Assembly: GCA_043228905.1 (NCBI GenBank)
Contig: JBHGNT010000012.1
Location: 13,826,001 to 13,890,000, forward strand
Direction of reading: 5' to 3'
DNA: 64,000 nucleotides
Source of the DNA: Azolla caroliniana
Lineage: Eukaryota > Polypodiophyta
The notes under the pieces are model-generated. The model was given only the letters and a program-made list of their open reading frames with translations. It was not told where the DNA came from and did no database searches. A program made the position numbers and the translations under genes. Below, piece by piece: positions 1 through 8,722 of the stretch. The first letter of the stretch is position 1; every line of letters begins with the position of its first letter.

Positions 1-60
1 AACAAATTTAAAATAATTATTTCATTATTTTTCATATCGTGTATGAAGAACCACATGACA
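1..60 (-). repeat. 3' LTR terminal fragment of N
   Basis: This is the terminal 60 bp of an LTR whose other copy ends at 1054. It shares aataattatttcatt and the terminus ccacatgaca. It lies beside a polypurine tract for the minus strand, which identifies it as the 3' LTR of a minus-oriented element. Confidence 0.75.
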
Positions 61-77
61 TTCACCCCCACCAAACC
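61..77 (-). promoter_or_regulatory. Polypurine tract of N
   Basis: On the minus strand this reads GGTTTGGTGGGGGTGAA and is followed directly by the LTR start TGTCATGTGG. Element B has the equivalent tract at 21527-21542. It would prime plus-strand DNA synthesis. Confidence 0.7.
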
Positions 78-124
78 TTCACATCCACCGATATGTGGCA
101 ATTGTGATGAGGTTCCTCTTTTGA

Positions 125-592
125 TTATTCTTTTTCAACCTCGATGCTCGAGGCTACATCGTCTAGAGCTTCGATTTCAAGATTTGGGGTCTCTCTTCTC
201 TTAAAGATCTCGATTCTCTTTCCTGCAATTGGCAAAGCAAGTCGAGTTCCATCTAACTCTGTTAAAAAATAGGTTGCATTGCTTTCAATTTTCTTGACCA
301 TATATGGGCCAAACCATCGTTTTGCAAACTTTCGAGTAGTGCTATATTGATTATCAAGGCTACTATCATAGACAAGTACCCAATCTCATTCTTCAATTTT
401 TCTTTGACGAGGACGATGCTTTTTATCAAAATTCTCCTTGTTCCTCAATCGAGCATAGCGCAACCGTTCTATTGCCAACTCGACATCTTCAGGCCTCCGT
501 TCTAATTGTTGAATCCTTGTAGCTAGCAAGTCTTCTCGACTCATTTCCTCTTGCCATGGCAAAGATTTCCACGAAGCAACACTTTGTTCGAC
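125..592 (-). pseudogene. Gypsy integrase C-terminal fragment (N)
   Basis: The minus strand encodes a segment closely resembling the end of element B integrase: the MSREDLLATRIQQL block, the DNA-binding region KFAKRWFGPYMV, and TELDGTRLALPIAGKRIE. It ends at a stop at 125-127. One in-frame UGA at 386-388 replaces a conserved Gly in the motif EEGDWVLVYDSS. The catalytic core and everything upstream are missing. At AT-rich positions it differs from B, so N and B are different subfamilies of one lineage. Confidence 0.8.
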
Positions 593-775
593 CTATGCAT
601 GATCTGTATAGTCGTCCCGCCCGATCCACGTGTCCATGATCGAGCCGTACCGGACGTTCTGAACCGTCCTCCAAAATCATTTCAAGCAGTTCATCTACAT
701 CCATCCTTCCATCTAGGCAATTCGACCGCATTCGTCCATCCGAACATCTTAGGCCAATTAACCCTAACAGTTCTG
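593..775. other. Unassigned interior of N
   Basis: About 180 bp lie between the integrase fragment and the partial 5' LTR. A short minus-strand frame (MDVDELLEMILEDGSERPV) resembles nothing I recognise. It may be a leader or gag scrap left by the internal deletion. Confidence 0.3.
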
Positions 776-1054
776 TGCTTCAAACACACAGATATAAAGT
801 AATAAGTTATGGGTCTACTTATATACTGCCATATTTGATGTTATCCTATCTATGTGGGATATCTCACAGTTCTGTTTTCCTCATCTTCTCAACTTCATAC
901 TCACATAACTTGATACTTAGTTGTCCGTTTCATATGTAATAAGATGTGTTCGGAAACTCTTGAAGAAGTCCATCTTTTCCATATCAAACCATTAAGCTAT
1001 TCTAAAATAATTATTTCATTTTTTTTCATATCGTGTGTGAAGAACCACATGACA
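776..1054 (-). repeat. Partial 5' LTR of N
   Basis: It aligns along its length with the end of solo LTR O (about 2470-2759), sharing gtcctatctatatgggatatctcac and the terminus with CCACATGACA. Only the terminal ~280 bp can be recognised; a complete LTR of this family (O) is about 1.34 kb. The flank on the right is CCGG. Confidence 0.7.
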
Positions 1055-1415
1055 CCGGTGAGCCGTGGCACAAGAGGTTGTGCCACATGAGCCAGAAGGG
1101 AATGCGGAGACTTGTCGAGGAAAACCTCATTTTGGAGGTGAAAGACGTGCAACTTGAGAGATGCACCGTTTGCTTAGCTGACAAACAAAACCGAACCTCC
1201 TTTTGGACAAGATCACCGATGAGACGGAATGCACCGTTGGAACTTGTGCATACCGATGTATGCCAAGTGGACACGAAGTCACATGCTGGGTCGTAGTACT
1301 TCGTGACCTTCATAGATGACTATAGCCGGAAGTTGTGGGTCTCGCCGTTGAAGATGAAGGACCAGGTATTATCTGTCTTCAAGGAATTCCACACAAGAGT
1401 GGAAAGGGAAACCGT
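1055..1415 (+). pseudogene. Copia P integrase, first part (zinc-binding domain and start of catalytic core)
   Basis: The frame reads WHKRLCHMSQKGM (GAG-pre-integrase), then CTVCLADKQNR (zinc-binding Cys pair), then LELVHTDVCQVD (first catalytic Asp) and FVTFIDDYSRKLWVSPL. A TAG at 1294-1296 interrupts the frame after KSHAGS. Element C has the same stop at the same site. The sequence stops at RVERET, where solo LTR O is inserted (flank CCGT), and resumes at 2760. P is a close relative of C and L. Its upstream gag and protease are not visible because N interrupts it. Confidence 0.85.
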
Positions 1416-2759
1416 TGTCGTGAAAATCCGTCACTATGTGCGGATCGTGAGACGGAACCGCCAAGGTTCTGGACTAGAAGGATTTAGAGCAACATGTACA
1501 ACACAAGCAAGTTTTAAGCATAAGACAAGTGGGAGAGACAAATCATTAGATTATTGCAAAAGAAAATCGATTCTTAATAATTTCAAAATCTAGTTACAAT
1601 GGGTTGGGTATGGAAATGAGAGATTAATTTTTCAAAGAAAGGAGCCAACAACCATGCAAGGAGTGGTTTGATATGAATACGAGAGATAATTTTTGACCAA
1701 AAAGATCGAGTAAACAAAGCTAGGAGTTTGATATCAATATGTGAGATAATTTTTTTCTCAAAAACCTAGAGGGAAGAAGAAGGAAGAGGGGAAAAAAAAA
1801 CTAGTAGGGAAAAAAAATGGGACATATATCCAGCTCCTCGTTGATCCTCCCTCCCCAATGTTACTTTGCATGCCCACTTTTAGTTGGATGGCCTCTATTT
1901 TTAGTTGCATGCTTCCATTTTTAGATGCATGCCTTTTACTTTTAGTTGCATGGCCTTGGCTTTTGGTTGCATGCGATTGTTCGTATAATTCGGCCAAATG
2001 ACCCAATCATCCATAAAGTTTAGCCCGTGCGCAATCCGTACGTGCGTCGCAACCAAACCGTAGACGCGTCCACGCATGCGCACGTCCCGATCGCGTCGTG
2101 TACGCATCCGCGCGCTCATCCGCACACACGCGCCCGCACGCAAAAGTACCAACCACGCCGCAATGTACGCATCCACGCATCCTGACCGCGCAATGTACGC
2201 ATCCGCACGCTCATCCGAAAAGTCCACGCAACCGTGCACGCGTACGCCCGAAACTTGCACACGTGCGTACATCTGAAGATGTCCACGTGGGCATGCACAT
2301 GCACATACACCCGAAGCGTTAACACGGCCGTGCATACGCACATACGCACATATGCCCGAAGTGTTAAACACGACCGTGCATACGCACATACGCCCGAAGC
2401 GTAATCACGACCGTGCATACGCGCGTATGCCTAAAGCGTGCAACACACCACACAATATAGCCCAAGTCACCTTGAACATTCTGTGTTCCACACATTGATA
2501 GAATGAATATGTTTTGGTTTCCCTTATATATCCTGGGTTCCAATGTTGTCCTATCTATATGGGATATCTCACAATTTTGTCTTTTCTTTCTTCTTCTTCA
2601 AACTTCAAACTCACATAGCTTGATACTTGTTTATCCGTTTCATGCGTAGTAAAATACGCTATGAAACTCTTTAAGACACCTATCTATATGAATACATTAA
2701 GCTAATCTTAAATAATTATTTTACTAGTTTTTATATTGTGTGTGAAAAACCACACGACA
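1416..2759 (-). repeat. Solo LTR O (B/N gypsy family), 1.34 kb
   Basis: It begins TGTCGTGAA and ends CACACGACA, so the termini are inverted repeats. CCGT flanks it on both sides (1412-1415 and 2760-2763), a 4-bp target duplication. The copia P integrase frame resumes across it, which shows it is an insertion. No internal coding region remains, consistent with LTR-LTR recombination. It holds about five imperfect ~28-bp repeats built on tttttagttgcatg (1866-1975) and a CpG-rich tract of alternating purines and pyrimidines (2035-2440). Confidence 0.85.
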
Positions 2760-3307
2760 CCGTCTGGAAGCTGAACGTGGTTCAAGCGGACAACGAAGGC
2801 GAATATCGGGGGTAGTTCGAGGAGTACTACCGATCGAAGGGAATCTGGCTCGAATTCACTGTGCCGAAGAACCGGAGCTCAATGGATTGGCCGAAAGGAT
2901 GAACCGGACCGTGATGGAGAGAGTTTGGAGCATGTTGGCACATGCTAAGTTGTCTAAGACATTTTGGGCTGAGGCGCTGATGACAGCAACTTACGTGATA
3001 AATTGATCACCCTCAACACCCTTGGACGGAGACACACGATAGAGAGTATGGACCGGTAAAGACGTGCCTTACCGACATCTGAAGGTGTTCGGTTGCCTCG
3101 CCTATGTGCATGTAGCAAAGGAAAAGAGAGCAAAGTTGGATCCGAAGTCCCGACTATGCATATTCCTTGGATATGGTGATGATGAGTTCGGCTACAAAGT
3201 GTGGGACTTGGTGGACAAGAAGGTCTTCCGGAGTCGAGACATAGTCTTCATGGAAGATAAGCTATTACTAACTAGGAGTCGGAGAAGAAGATAGCTGACT
3301 CCGGATC
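2760..3307 (+). pseudogene. Copia P integrase, second part
   Basis: It continues the integrase core after O: VVQADNEGEYRG (second catalytic Asp region), then frameshifted remnants of the PELNGLAERMNRT region, then FGCLAYVHVAKEKRAKLD and CIFLGYGDDEFGYKVWDLVDKKVF. Several stops and at least one frameshift are present. The frame ends near RSRDIVFMEDK, shortly before the LTR of Q begins at 3308. The reverse transcriptase of P is not in the window. Confidence 0.8.
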
Positions 3308-3764
3308 TGTTATAGACATGACCATATAATATCCAGTGGTGAGAATTTACCGTAGTATTCTATACACATGGATAAACTGTGATGGTTCAACGAGAGTGTA
3401 AAGCAGGGGAGGATTACTTTTAATCTTCGGGATTGAGACAACCCATTAGGGCCAAGTGTGAACTTGCTTGGAGGCCTTAGATCTGGCTATAAATATGAGG
3501 CCCAACTACCCTCATTGGACACATTATCGACTACGTAGAGACTCTGATATTGTGGTGGGTCAACTCTTATAGCGAGCACGCCAGGACTAGGTACAACTTG
3601 ACACCACGACGGTGGTATGGGACACCGACTGAGGCTCGAGTCCGTCTCAATCCCTTCGCTCGGGGGTGGTCGGGTGGATCAACACCCTTCTTTCTCTCAC
3701 TCCTCTCTTATTTATCTATCTTTTATCCTTATCATATGCTTACATTAGTAACTAAGCTCTAACA
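3308..3764 (+). repeat. 5' LTR of Q (457 bp)
   Basis: It begins TGTTATAGACATG and ends CTCTAACA, with TGTTA/TAACA inverted ends. It is collinear with the 456-bp LTRs of F (35110-35565, 41553-42008) and G (61356-61811). The promoter region contains gctataaatatgagg. Confidence 0.85.
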
Positions 3765-3766
3765 AC

Positions 3767-3778
3767 TGGTATCAGACA
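3767..3778 (+). promoter_or_regulatory. Primer binding site of Q
   Basis: TGGTATCAGACA lies two bases after the LTR. It matches the initiator Met-tRNA 3' end type (TGGTATCAGAGC) except near its end. Confidence 0.8.
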
Positions 3779-4346
3779 CATGTTTCCTTTAATGATTGTT
3801 TTTTTTTCTTGTTGGATGGCTATCGATTGATGCACAATCGAGCTTGATCTAGATAGCTATCAACAAAGGAACTTCAATAACTCTTTCTTATTATTTTTTC
3901 TATTCTTTCTTCTCCCAATCTAATCATGCATAAACGCTAGCGCATTTAGAACAGGTAATATGTCGCATTCCTTTATTGATAAATACATGAGATGTCCAAA
4001 ATTACTATTTTTTAACAAACTTTCAAGAATGTATCACGCATGTGCACATGACTTTTAAAAACATCATTAAAAACACAGTTAATATTATCAAGATTTCAAA
4101 TTTAACCTATATTTTCTCAATTCATACACAAATTTATCCTAATATTAGGTTAGATTACGGGAATGCTTCCAACTGTAATTGTAATATGCTTCACTTTACA
4201 TAATGTTGAATTTGAATCCAACTTAACAATTTTAGAAATACAATGTTGTTGCTATATTTGTCTCTAACTCCTATAAAGGTTGTTATATTAAATTAACAAA
4301 TAACATTTTTGGAAATAATTAGAAATATATTCACATGCCCAAAAAC
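3779..4346 (+). other. Leader of Q, no gene seen
   Basis: AT-rich untranslated leader. Its start resembles the F leader next to the LTR (41380-41540), sharing cttctcccaatctaatcatg. No ORF with recognisable similarity. L is inserted at 4347. Confidence 0.6.
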
Positions 4347-4821
4347 TGTCAGGAAACATGTCCCTCTGGATGGGAAGAGAAGTACCATGTTGGTGAGTAT
4401 CTCGGCTGAGGCCGAAATCAAAATCGAAAACCGAAATCATTTCGGAAGACTATAATTGTAAATAGTCTAAAATGCCCCTTGTGGGCTATACTTGTAAATA
4501 GCCAGAAAGTTGGTTTTGTTTATAAGCAACTAGGGCAAACTTTAGTAAGTAGTAGTTGATCATTATTGAAAAGTTAGAATGAGGTAGTTGCCTCTGTAAC
4601 CGTGAGTGAGAGAGTGAGAGTGTAACTCTATAGCCGTCTATCAGACAAAGGAGAACTCGAGGTCGTTGCCTCCGAGTTCCGTATTTGTACTTCCTCTCTA
4701 CTATAGTGATCTGTATTCTCGGGGTTTGTGGACCCCCGTTGTTTTTCACCATTTTGGGTTTTCCACGTAGAATATCGGTGTCTCTATGTCTTCACGGTTT
4801 TTCTGTCCGTGTACTAGTTCT
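4347..4821 (+). repeat. 5' LTR of copia L, first part
   Basis: It begins TGTCAGGAAACATGTCCC. It is homologous to solo LTR M and to the LTRs of C, sharing ctcgaggtcgttgcctccg. It is cut by C: GTTCT at 4817-4821 recurs at 43889-43893, where the LTR resumes and ends TTCCTAACA at 43950. The pieces give an LTR of about 530 bp. Confidence 0.85.
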
Positions 4822-5444
4822 TGAAGAGAAATGCACGGAATATCACTCGGCCACAACCGAGTAGTAAATCACTTCTATAAGAATCAAACACAGAAATGGG
4901 AAGTGTAGAGTACACAAGAAAATGACACCGGACGTTTACGTGGAAAACCCTAATAGGGAAAAACCACGGGAGCCCACAGATTTCGAACTATCACTATGAA
5001 GAGAAGGGGTACAATCAGAGACTTGGAGGCAACGACCTCGAGCTCTATTTCTTCGCACAATGGCAGTTACAACAGAGTATCACTCAGTATCTCTCCCTCT
5101 CCCTCTCCCTCTCCCTCTGTACAACAGTTACAACAATATGACAATAACACAACACCACACAACACTACACCAAAGTGATTGCCCTAAGTCTATTTATAGT
5201 TATATGAACTTAGGGCTATTTACAAATATAGCCTCAATGGGCTTATTCAAGACATATTTACAAATCTGTCTTCTCTTCCTGTTCTCACCGGGTCCACCGA
5301 TCCGGTTTCCGGATCCCTTCCGGTTCTCACTGGCTCTCTTCCGGTTCTCACCGGGTCTCCTCCGGTTACCGGATCTCTTCCGGTTCTCACCGGGTCCTCT
5401 TTATTCATTACCGGATCCCATCCGGAGAGGCCGATTTCCCAACA
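4822..5444 (-). repeat. 3' LTR of C (623 bp)
   Basis: On the minus strand it begins TGTTGGGAAATCGGCC and ends TTTCTCTTCA. It contains a row of imperfect ~27-bp repeats of the type ccggttctcaccgggtctc (5278-5400), a CT microsatellite (5093-5118), and ACTATAAATAGAC on the minus strand as a likely TATA box. The partner at 43299-43888 is shorter. Confidence 0.9.
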
Positions 5445-5459
5445 ATCTCCCCCTTCACT
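5445..5459 (-). promoter_or_regulatory. Polypurine tract of C
   Basis: On the minus strand AGTGAAGGGGGAGAT lies directly before the LTR start TGTTGGGAAA. The pol stop codon (5455-5457) overlaps it. Confidence 0.85.
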
Positions 5460-7324
5460 CCAGTATGGGATTTCTTGTAAGTCCGATCCGCTTCCAGCAT
5501 GCATCCAGCTTGTCGGGTGTCAGCACCTTGGTCAACATATTCGACCCGTTCTCCTCCGGGTGGATCTTCGTCAACACGAACTCTCGATCTTCAACTCGCT
5601 CCCTGTTCCAGTGGTACCTGCGCGTTCTTTGCAAGGTGGATATCACTTTGATTGTCGCAGTAGAGCCGGTATTCCTCTTACCGAATCCCTAGCTCTCCGA
5701 TGAAGTCCTTAATCCATAATATTTCCTTGCCGGATTCCACGGTTGCCATGTACTCCGCCTCCGTGGTTGACAATGAAACCGTCTTCTGCAGCCTCGATTG
5801 CCACGAAACGGCTCCCCCTGCATAGGTCATGACATATTCAGAAGTTGACCGACTGGTGTTCACATCAGCCGACATATCTGAATCGGTAAATCCTTCCATG
5901 AGGGGTTTACTGGAGCCGAATCGGAGGCACATACCCAAAGTGCCCTTCACGTACCGGAGTATCCATTTTACCGCATTCCAGTGCTTTTTTTCGGGGTTGG
6001 CCATGAACCGACTCACCACTCCAACTACGTATCTAATATTTGGTCGAGTACACACCATTGCGTACATCAAGCTCCCGACCGTAGAGGCATATGGAATCTT
6101 CATCATATCTGCCTTCTCTGCCTTTGTCTTCGGGCTTTGCTTACCGGATAATCTGCAGTTTGCTGGGAGTGTCGATCCGAACGGTTTTGCTTCTAACATG
6201 TTGAACCGCTGAAGCACCTTTGACACATACTTTTCCTGTGACAGGCACAATTGCTTCTTCGACCGGTCCCGGATGATGTGCATCCCCTGTATCTATCTTG
6301 CCGGACCCAAGTCTTTCATTGAGAAGGTCCAATTAAGGGCCGTCTTCAGCATCTGTATCTTGACTTGGTCTCGTCCGATGATAAGCATGTCGTCCACGTA
6401 CAGGAGCAAATATCAGGAAATCTCCTCCATCAAATTTCTTCACAAACACGCAGTGATCGGCCTACATCTTGTGGTACCCTTGATCGATCATGAAGGAGTC
6501 AAACTTCCGGTACCATTGCCGGGGAACTTGCATCAGTCCGTATAAGCTCTTCTTCAGCTGGCACACCAGGTGCTCCTTCCCTTTCTTCTCAAATCCTTTT
6601 GGTTGATGCATGTAGATCTCTTCTTCGAGGTCTCCATGTAGGAATGCCGTCTGACGTCTAGTTGCTCTTACCTCGAGGTCCATGCTTGCCGCTATGCCCA
6701 ATACCGTCTGGATGGATGTCATCTTTACTACCGGGGCAAAGATCTCTCCTTTCTTCTACTGGAAGCCCTTCACCACGATTCGGGCCTTATACCTTGGTGG
6801 ATTTCCGGCGTCTCCCAGTTTCAGCTTGTACACCCACTTGTTCTGGAGTGCCCTCTTTCCTTTCGGCAACTCCACCAATTCGTATGTGTGGTTCTCATGC
6901 AAGGAATCCATCTCATCCTGCATGGCATTCAACCACTTGCGGCTGTGGGTGTCTCCCCTTGCTTCTTCAAAGCTTTCCGGCTCCCCCTCATCGGTTAGAA
7001 ACACATGCTCTGCATCCGGAAAACTTCCAGGGGCTCTTCTCTCCCAGAGAGGATATCTCCGTCTTTGGTTTCTTACTGTCGGTTCCTCCTTTTGTTCCTC
7101 ATCCTCATCCGATTCGGGATCTTTGTCCGGTTCCGGTGTCTTCTTCTTCTTTCCGGCCGATTCGTCGAGTGTCATCCGGGTATATCCTTTTGTCCTCAAA
7201 CCAGTTTTCAATGGATGATCCAGAGTTGGTTACCTTCTTCTCCGACTCCCAGTCGGCAATGGTCTTGTCTTCCATGAAGACAATGTCCCGACTCTGGAAC
7301 ACCTTTCGGTCGACCAGATCCCAT
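5455..7324 (-). pseudogene. Copia C reverse transcriptase and RNase H
   Basis: It starts at the D insertion point, where WDLVDRKVFQSRDIVFMEDK continues the integrase tail. Next come the acidic linker, the RT core (WVYKLKLGDAG, TAFLHGDLEEEIYMHQPKGF, SLYGLMQVPRQWY, LYVDDMLIIGR around 6390), and RNase H (GFTDSDMSADVN, LSTTEAEYMA, MLTKVLTPDKL). Frames change just before YVDD and in several other places, and stops interrupt it. The final stop is at 5455-5457. Copia order INT-RT-RH is preserved across the nested insertions. Not functional. Confidence 0.9.
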
Positions 7325-7400
7325 TGTCATGATATGGCAGGACTCGAACCCATGACCTTATGGTATATGGGTCGAGCTCCTAACCATCACACCATCTATT
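7325..7400 (-). other. Antisense tRNA-like module at LTR start of D
   Basis: On the minus strand the segment has a B-box-like GGTTCGAGTCC, an A-box-like TGGTGTGATGG upstream (TGGTATAATGG in the 3' LTR copy at 16457-16535), and a partial acceptor-like pairing AGATGG/CCATAT. It is not a good cloverleaf and I do not call it a tRNA gene. The E LTRs have a comparable module in the same place and orientation. Confidence 0.5.
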
Positions 7401-7454
7401 GTAATTTGTAGGATATTATTTTCATTTATGCTTTATTATAAGAAATTAATGTAT

Positions 7455-7488
7455 ATTCCAGATTTCTCTTGAACATTCTAGAAGCTTC
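7455..7488 (+). promoter_or_regulatory. Heat-shock-element-like array in D 5' LTR
   Basis: TTC and GAA units alternate: TTC 7455, GAA 7471, TTC 7476, GAA 7481, TTC 7486, the last four at exact 5-bp spacing. It ends 20 bp before the TATA box. The 3' LTR copy (16590-16617) has GAACATTCTAGAA and further units. This matches the nGAAnnTTCnnGAAn consensus for heat shock factor. Confidence 0.65.
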
Positions 7489-7507
7489 AGGACTACTCCT
7501 CAGAGCA

Positions 7508-7517
7508 CTATAAAAGG
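7508..7517 (+). promoter_or_regulatory. TATA box of D 5' LTR
   Basis: CTATAAAAGG. The candidate self-primer sequence begins about 33 nt downstream, where transcription would start. The 3' LTR has CTATAAAATG at 16642-16651. Confidence 0.7.
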
Positions 7518-7672
7518 AGACACAAGGCATTGTTTTGAACCAAATTGGTTTAACGCCAGTCTTAAGCCTCTTAGCCACTTTGTACTTATCCTTCACATAA
7601 TATATTAGCTGTAATCATCATCTCTCTCTCTCTCATCCTCGCTATCTCTTATCCTTCATTATTCCTGACAAT

Positions 7673-7684
7673 TTGAACCAATTT
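7673..7684 (+). promoter_or_regulatory. Putative self-primed primer binding site of D
   Basis: TTGAACCAATTT lies two bases after the 5' LTR where a tRNA primer site (TGG...) would be expected. It is the exact reverse complement of AAATTGGTTCAA in the 3' LTR (16676-16687); the 5' LTR copy (7542-7553) has one mismatch. Those LTR copies lie about 33 nt after the TATA box, at the expected RNA 5' end. This resembles the self-priming of Tf1. Confidence 0.6.
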
Positions 7685-7741
7685 TCCTCCTCAAGCCTAC
7701 TTGTTATTCTCCCTCATCCTCCTACCCTTTTCCCTATACTA

Positions 7742-8221
7742 TGGCTACTGTTAGCGCCCAAGAATATCAATCCATTTTCTCCGAGCTACAATGCCTAAAA
7801 GAAAAATTGGTTGCCTTGGAACAAGAAAACCAACAGCTGATAGGGGATCTGCAACAAACCGCTCTAGAAAAACAACAAACGTAGCAACAACATGGGGAGT
7901 TAGCGTTACGGGTACAACAACTCGAAGCAACATTGCAACAACAAGGATCAAGTCCCCAAGGATTTCATAAAGAGCCGAAGATTGGACTTCCTGTGAAAAT
8001 TTGATGGAACGCGATTGCAATTCAGGGGATTCCTTAATCCAAATGCATCCTTCCTGATTAGTCATCCAAATGCATCCTTCCTGATACCCCACTGATGCAT
8101 CCCGAGTCGGCCTAATAGGCATGTTGCTTAGCGGCTCAGCCTTAGCATGGTTTGCTCTGCTTCTAGAAAAACAATCGCCCTTGCTTAATAACTTTGAAGA
8201 TTTTATTAGTGAGTTTAAAGT
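7742..8221 (+). pseudogene. D gag, N-terminal part
   Basis: ATG at 7742 opens MATVSAQEYQSIF followed by a coiled-coil-like stretch (LKEKLVALEQENQQLIGDLQ) homologous to E gag (MESVSKQEYMRV...). An in-frame TAG (after KQQT) and later frameshifts near 8000 break it. A local duplication of atgcatccttcctgat is present at 8042-8082. The SALAWF region of Gag appears before E cuts the frame after FISEFK. It continues at 14062. Confidence 0.8.
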
Positions 8222-8272
8222 TGTCATGACTTGAGAATAGGAGAGAAAAAAATAAGATGACAGTAGAAGGTA

Positions 8273-8320
<48 letters not shown>

Positions 8321-8433
8321 ACACTAGAAATGGAAAGAGAGTTTATATTATAAGAGAGCAAGGATTACAAAGAGTAGGCTAAGGGGCTACAAACTGGTGT
8401 TGAACCAAATGAGTTATGATGAATGAATAGACA

Positions 8434-8445
8434 CCTATTTATAGG
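8434..8445 (-). promoter_or_regulatory. TATA box in E 3' LTR
   Basis: On the minus strand CCTATAAATAGG. It lies 14 bp downstream of the heat-shock-element cluster in the sense of transcription. Confidence 0.7.
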
Positions 8446-8458
8446 TCCTTATGGAGTA

Positions 8459-8584
8459 TTCTAGAATGTTCTAGAATGTTCTAGAATATTTTAGATATTT
8501 ATGATATTTAATATAATCATGGAATATCCTAGAATGTTCTAGAATACTCTAGATTGTTCTGGAATACTCTAGAATGTTCTAGAA
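8459..8584 (-). promoter_or_regulatory. Heat-shock-element arrays in E 3' LTR
   Basis: Cluster one (8459-8486) is six perfect alternating TTC/GAA units at exact 5-bp spacing. Cluster two (8522-8584) has further GAA and TTC units, some degenerate. The 5' LTR copy is at 13790-13915. Confidence 0.75.
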
Positions 8585-8635
8585 TACTCTAAATGTCTTG
8601 TAATAACTAATAATACATTTATTATAACTATACAT

Positions 8636-8719
8636 CATATATGTTAGTATAATGGTTAACGGTCTAACATATAGACCAAGACGTCTTAGGCTCGAATCCT
8701 TCTAAGGCCAAAATGTATG
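8636..8719 (+). other. tRNA-like module in E 3' LTR (antisense to the element)
   Basis: On the plus strand: a 7-bp acceptor-like pairing CATATAT/ATGTATG, A-box TTAGTATAATGG, a perfect anticodon-type arm (GGTCT, 7-nt loop AACATAT, AGACC) with CAT at the anticodon position, and B-box GGCTCGAATCC. A few extra bases separate the T-arm from the acceptor strand, and U33 is replaced. A tRNA-derived piece rather than a functional gene. Confidence 0.55.
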
Positions 8720-8722
8720 TCG

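Larger units (their letters stand above)
1..1054 (-). mobile_element. Remnant of Ty3/gypsy element N (B lineage), internally deleted
   Basis: Two copies of the same LTR terminus (ending near 60 and 1054, both reading gaagaaccacatgaca) bracket about 0.7 kb holding only an integrase C-terminal fragment and unassigned sequence. The integrase matches that of element B (21687-22080). The right end at 1054 is followed directly by copia P coding sequence, so N sits inside P. Its left LTR runs off the window. The LTR is the same family as solo LTR O. Most of gag-pol has been lost. Confidence 0.75.
3308..4346 (+). mobile_element. Ty3/gypsy element Q (F/G family), 5' LTR and leader only
   Basis: A complete 5' LTR, a primer binding site and about 570 bp of leader are present before copia L interrupts at 4347. 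The rest of Q must lie beyond the right edge. The LTR start (TGTTATAGACATGACC) and end match the LTRs of F and G. The 5 bp to the left (GGATC, 3303-3307) should recur at the far end. Confidence 0.75.
7325..7670 (+). repeat. 5' LTR of D (346 bp)
   Basis: It begins TGTCATGATATGG and ends ATTCCTGACA. Order within it: an antisense tRNA-like segment (7325-7400), a heat-shock-element array, a TATA box, a primer-like sequence (7542-7553), a CT run. It lacks about 100 bp present near the end of the 3' LTR. Confidence 0.9.

Noticed and set aside
1901-2389. 162-aa minus-strand ORF rich in Val, Cys and Arg
   Set aside because: It comes from the tandem CpG-rich repeats of solo LTR O; composition is repetitive and no domain is visible.
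6662-7411. 249-aa plus-strand ORF over the C reverse transcriptase region
   Set aside because: It is antisense to recognisable copia RT/linker sequence and has no family resemblance of its own.
8636-8719. A functional tRNA-Met gene
   Set aside because: T-arm and acceptor spacing are wrong, U33 is missing and the element is repeated in each LTR; treated as tRNA-like only.
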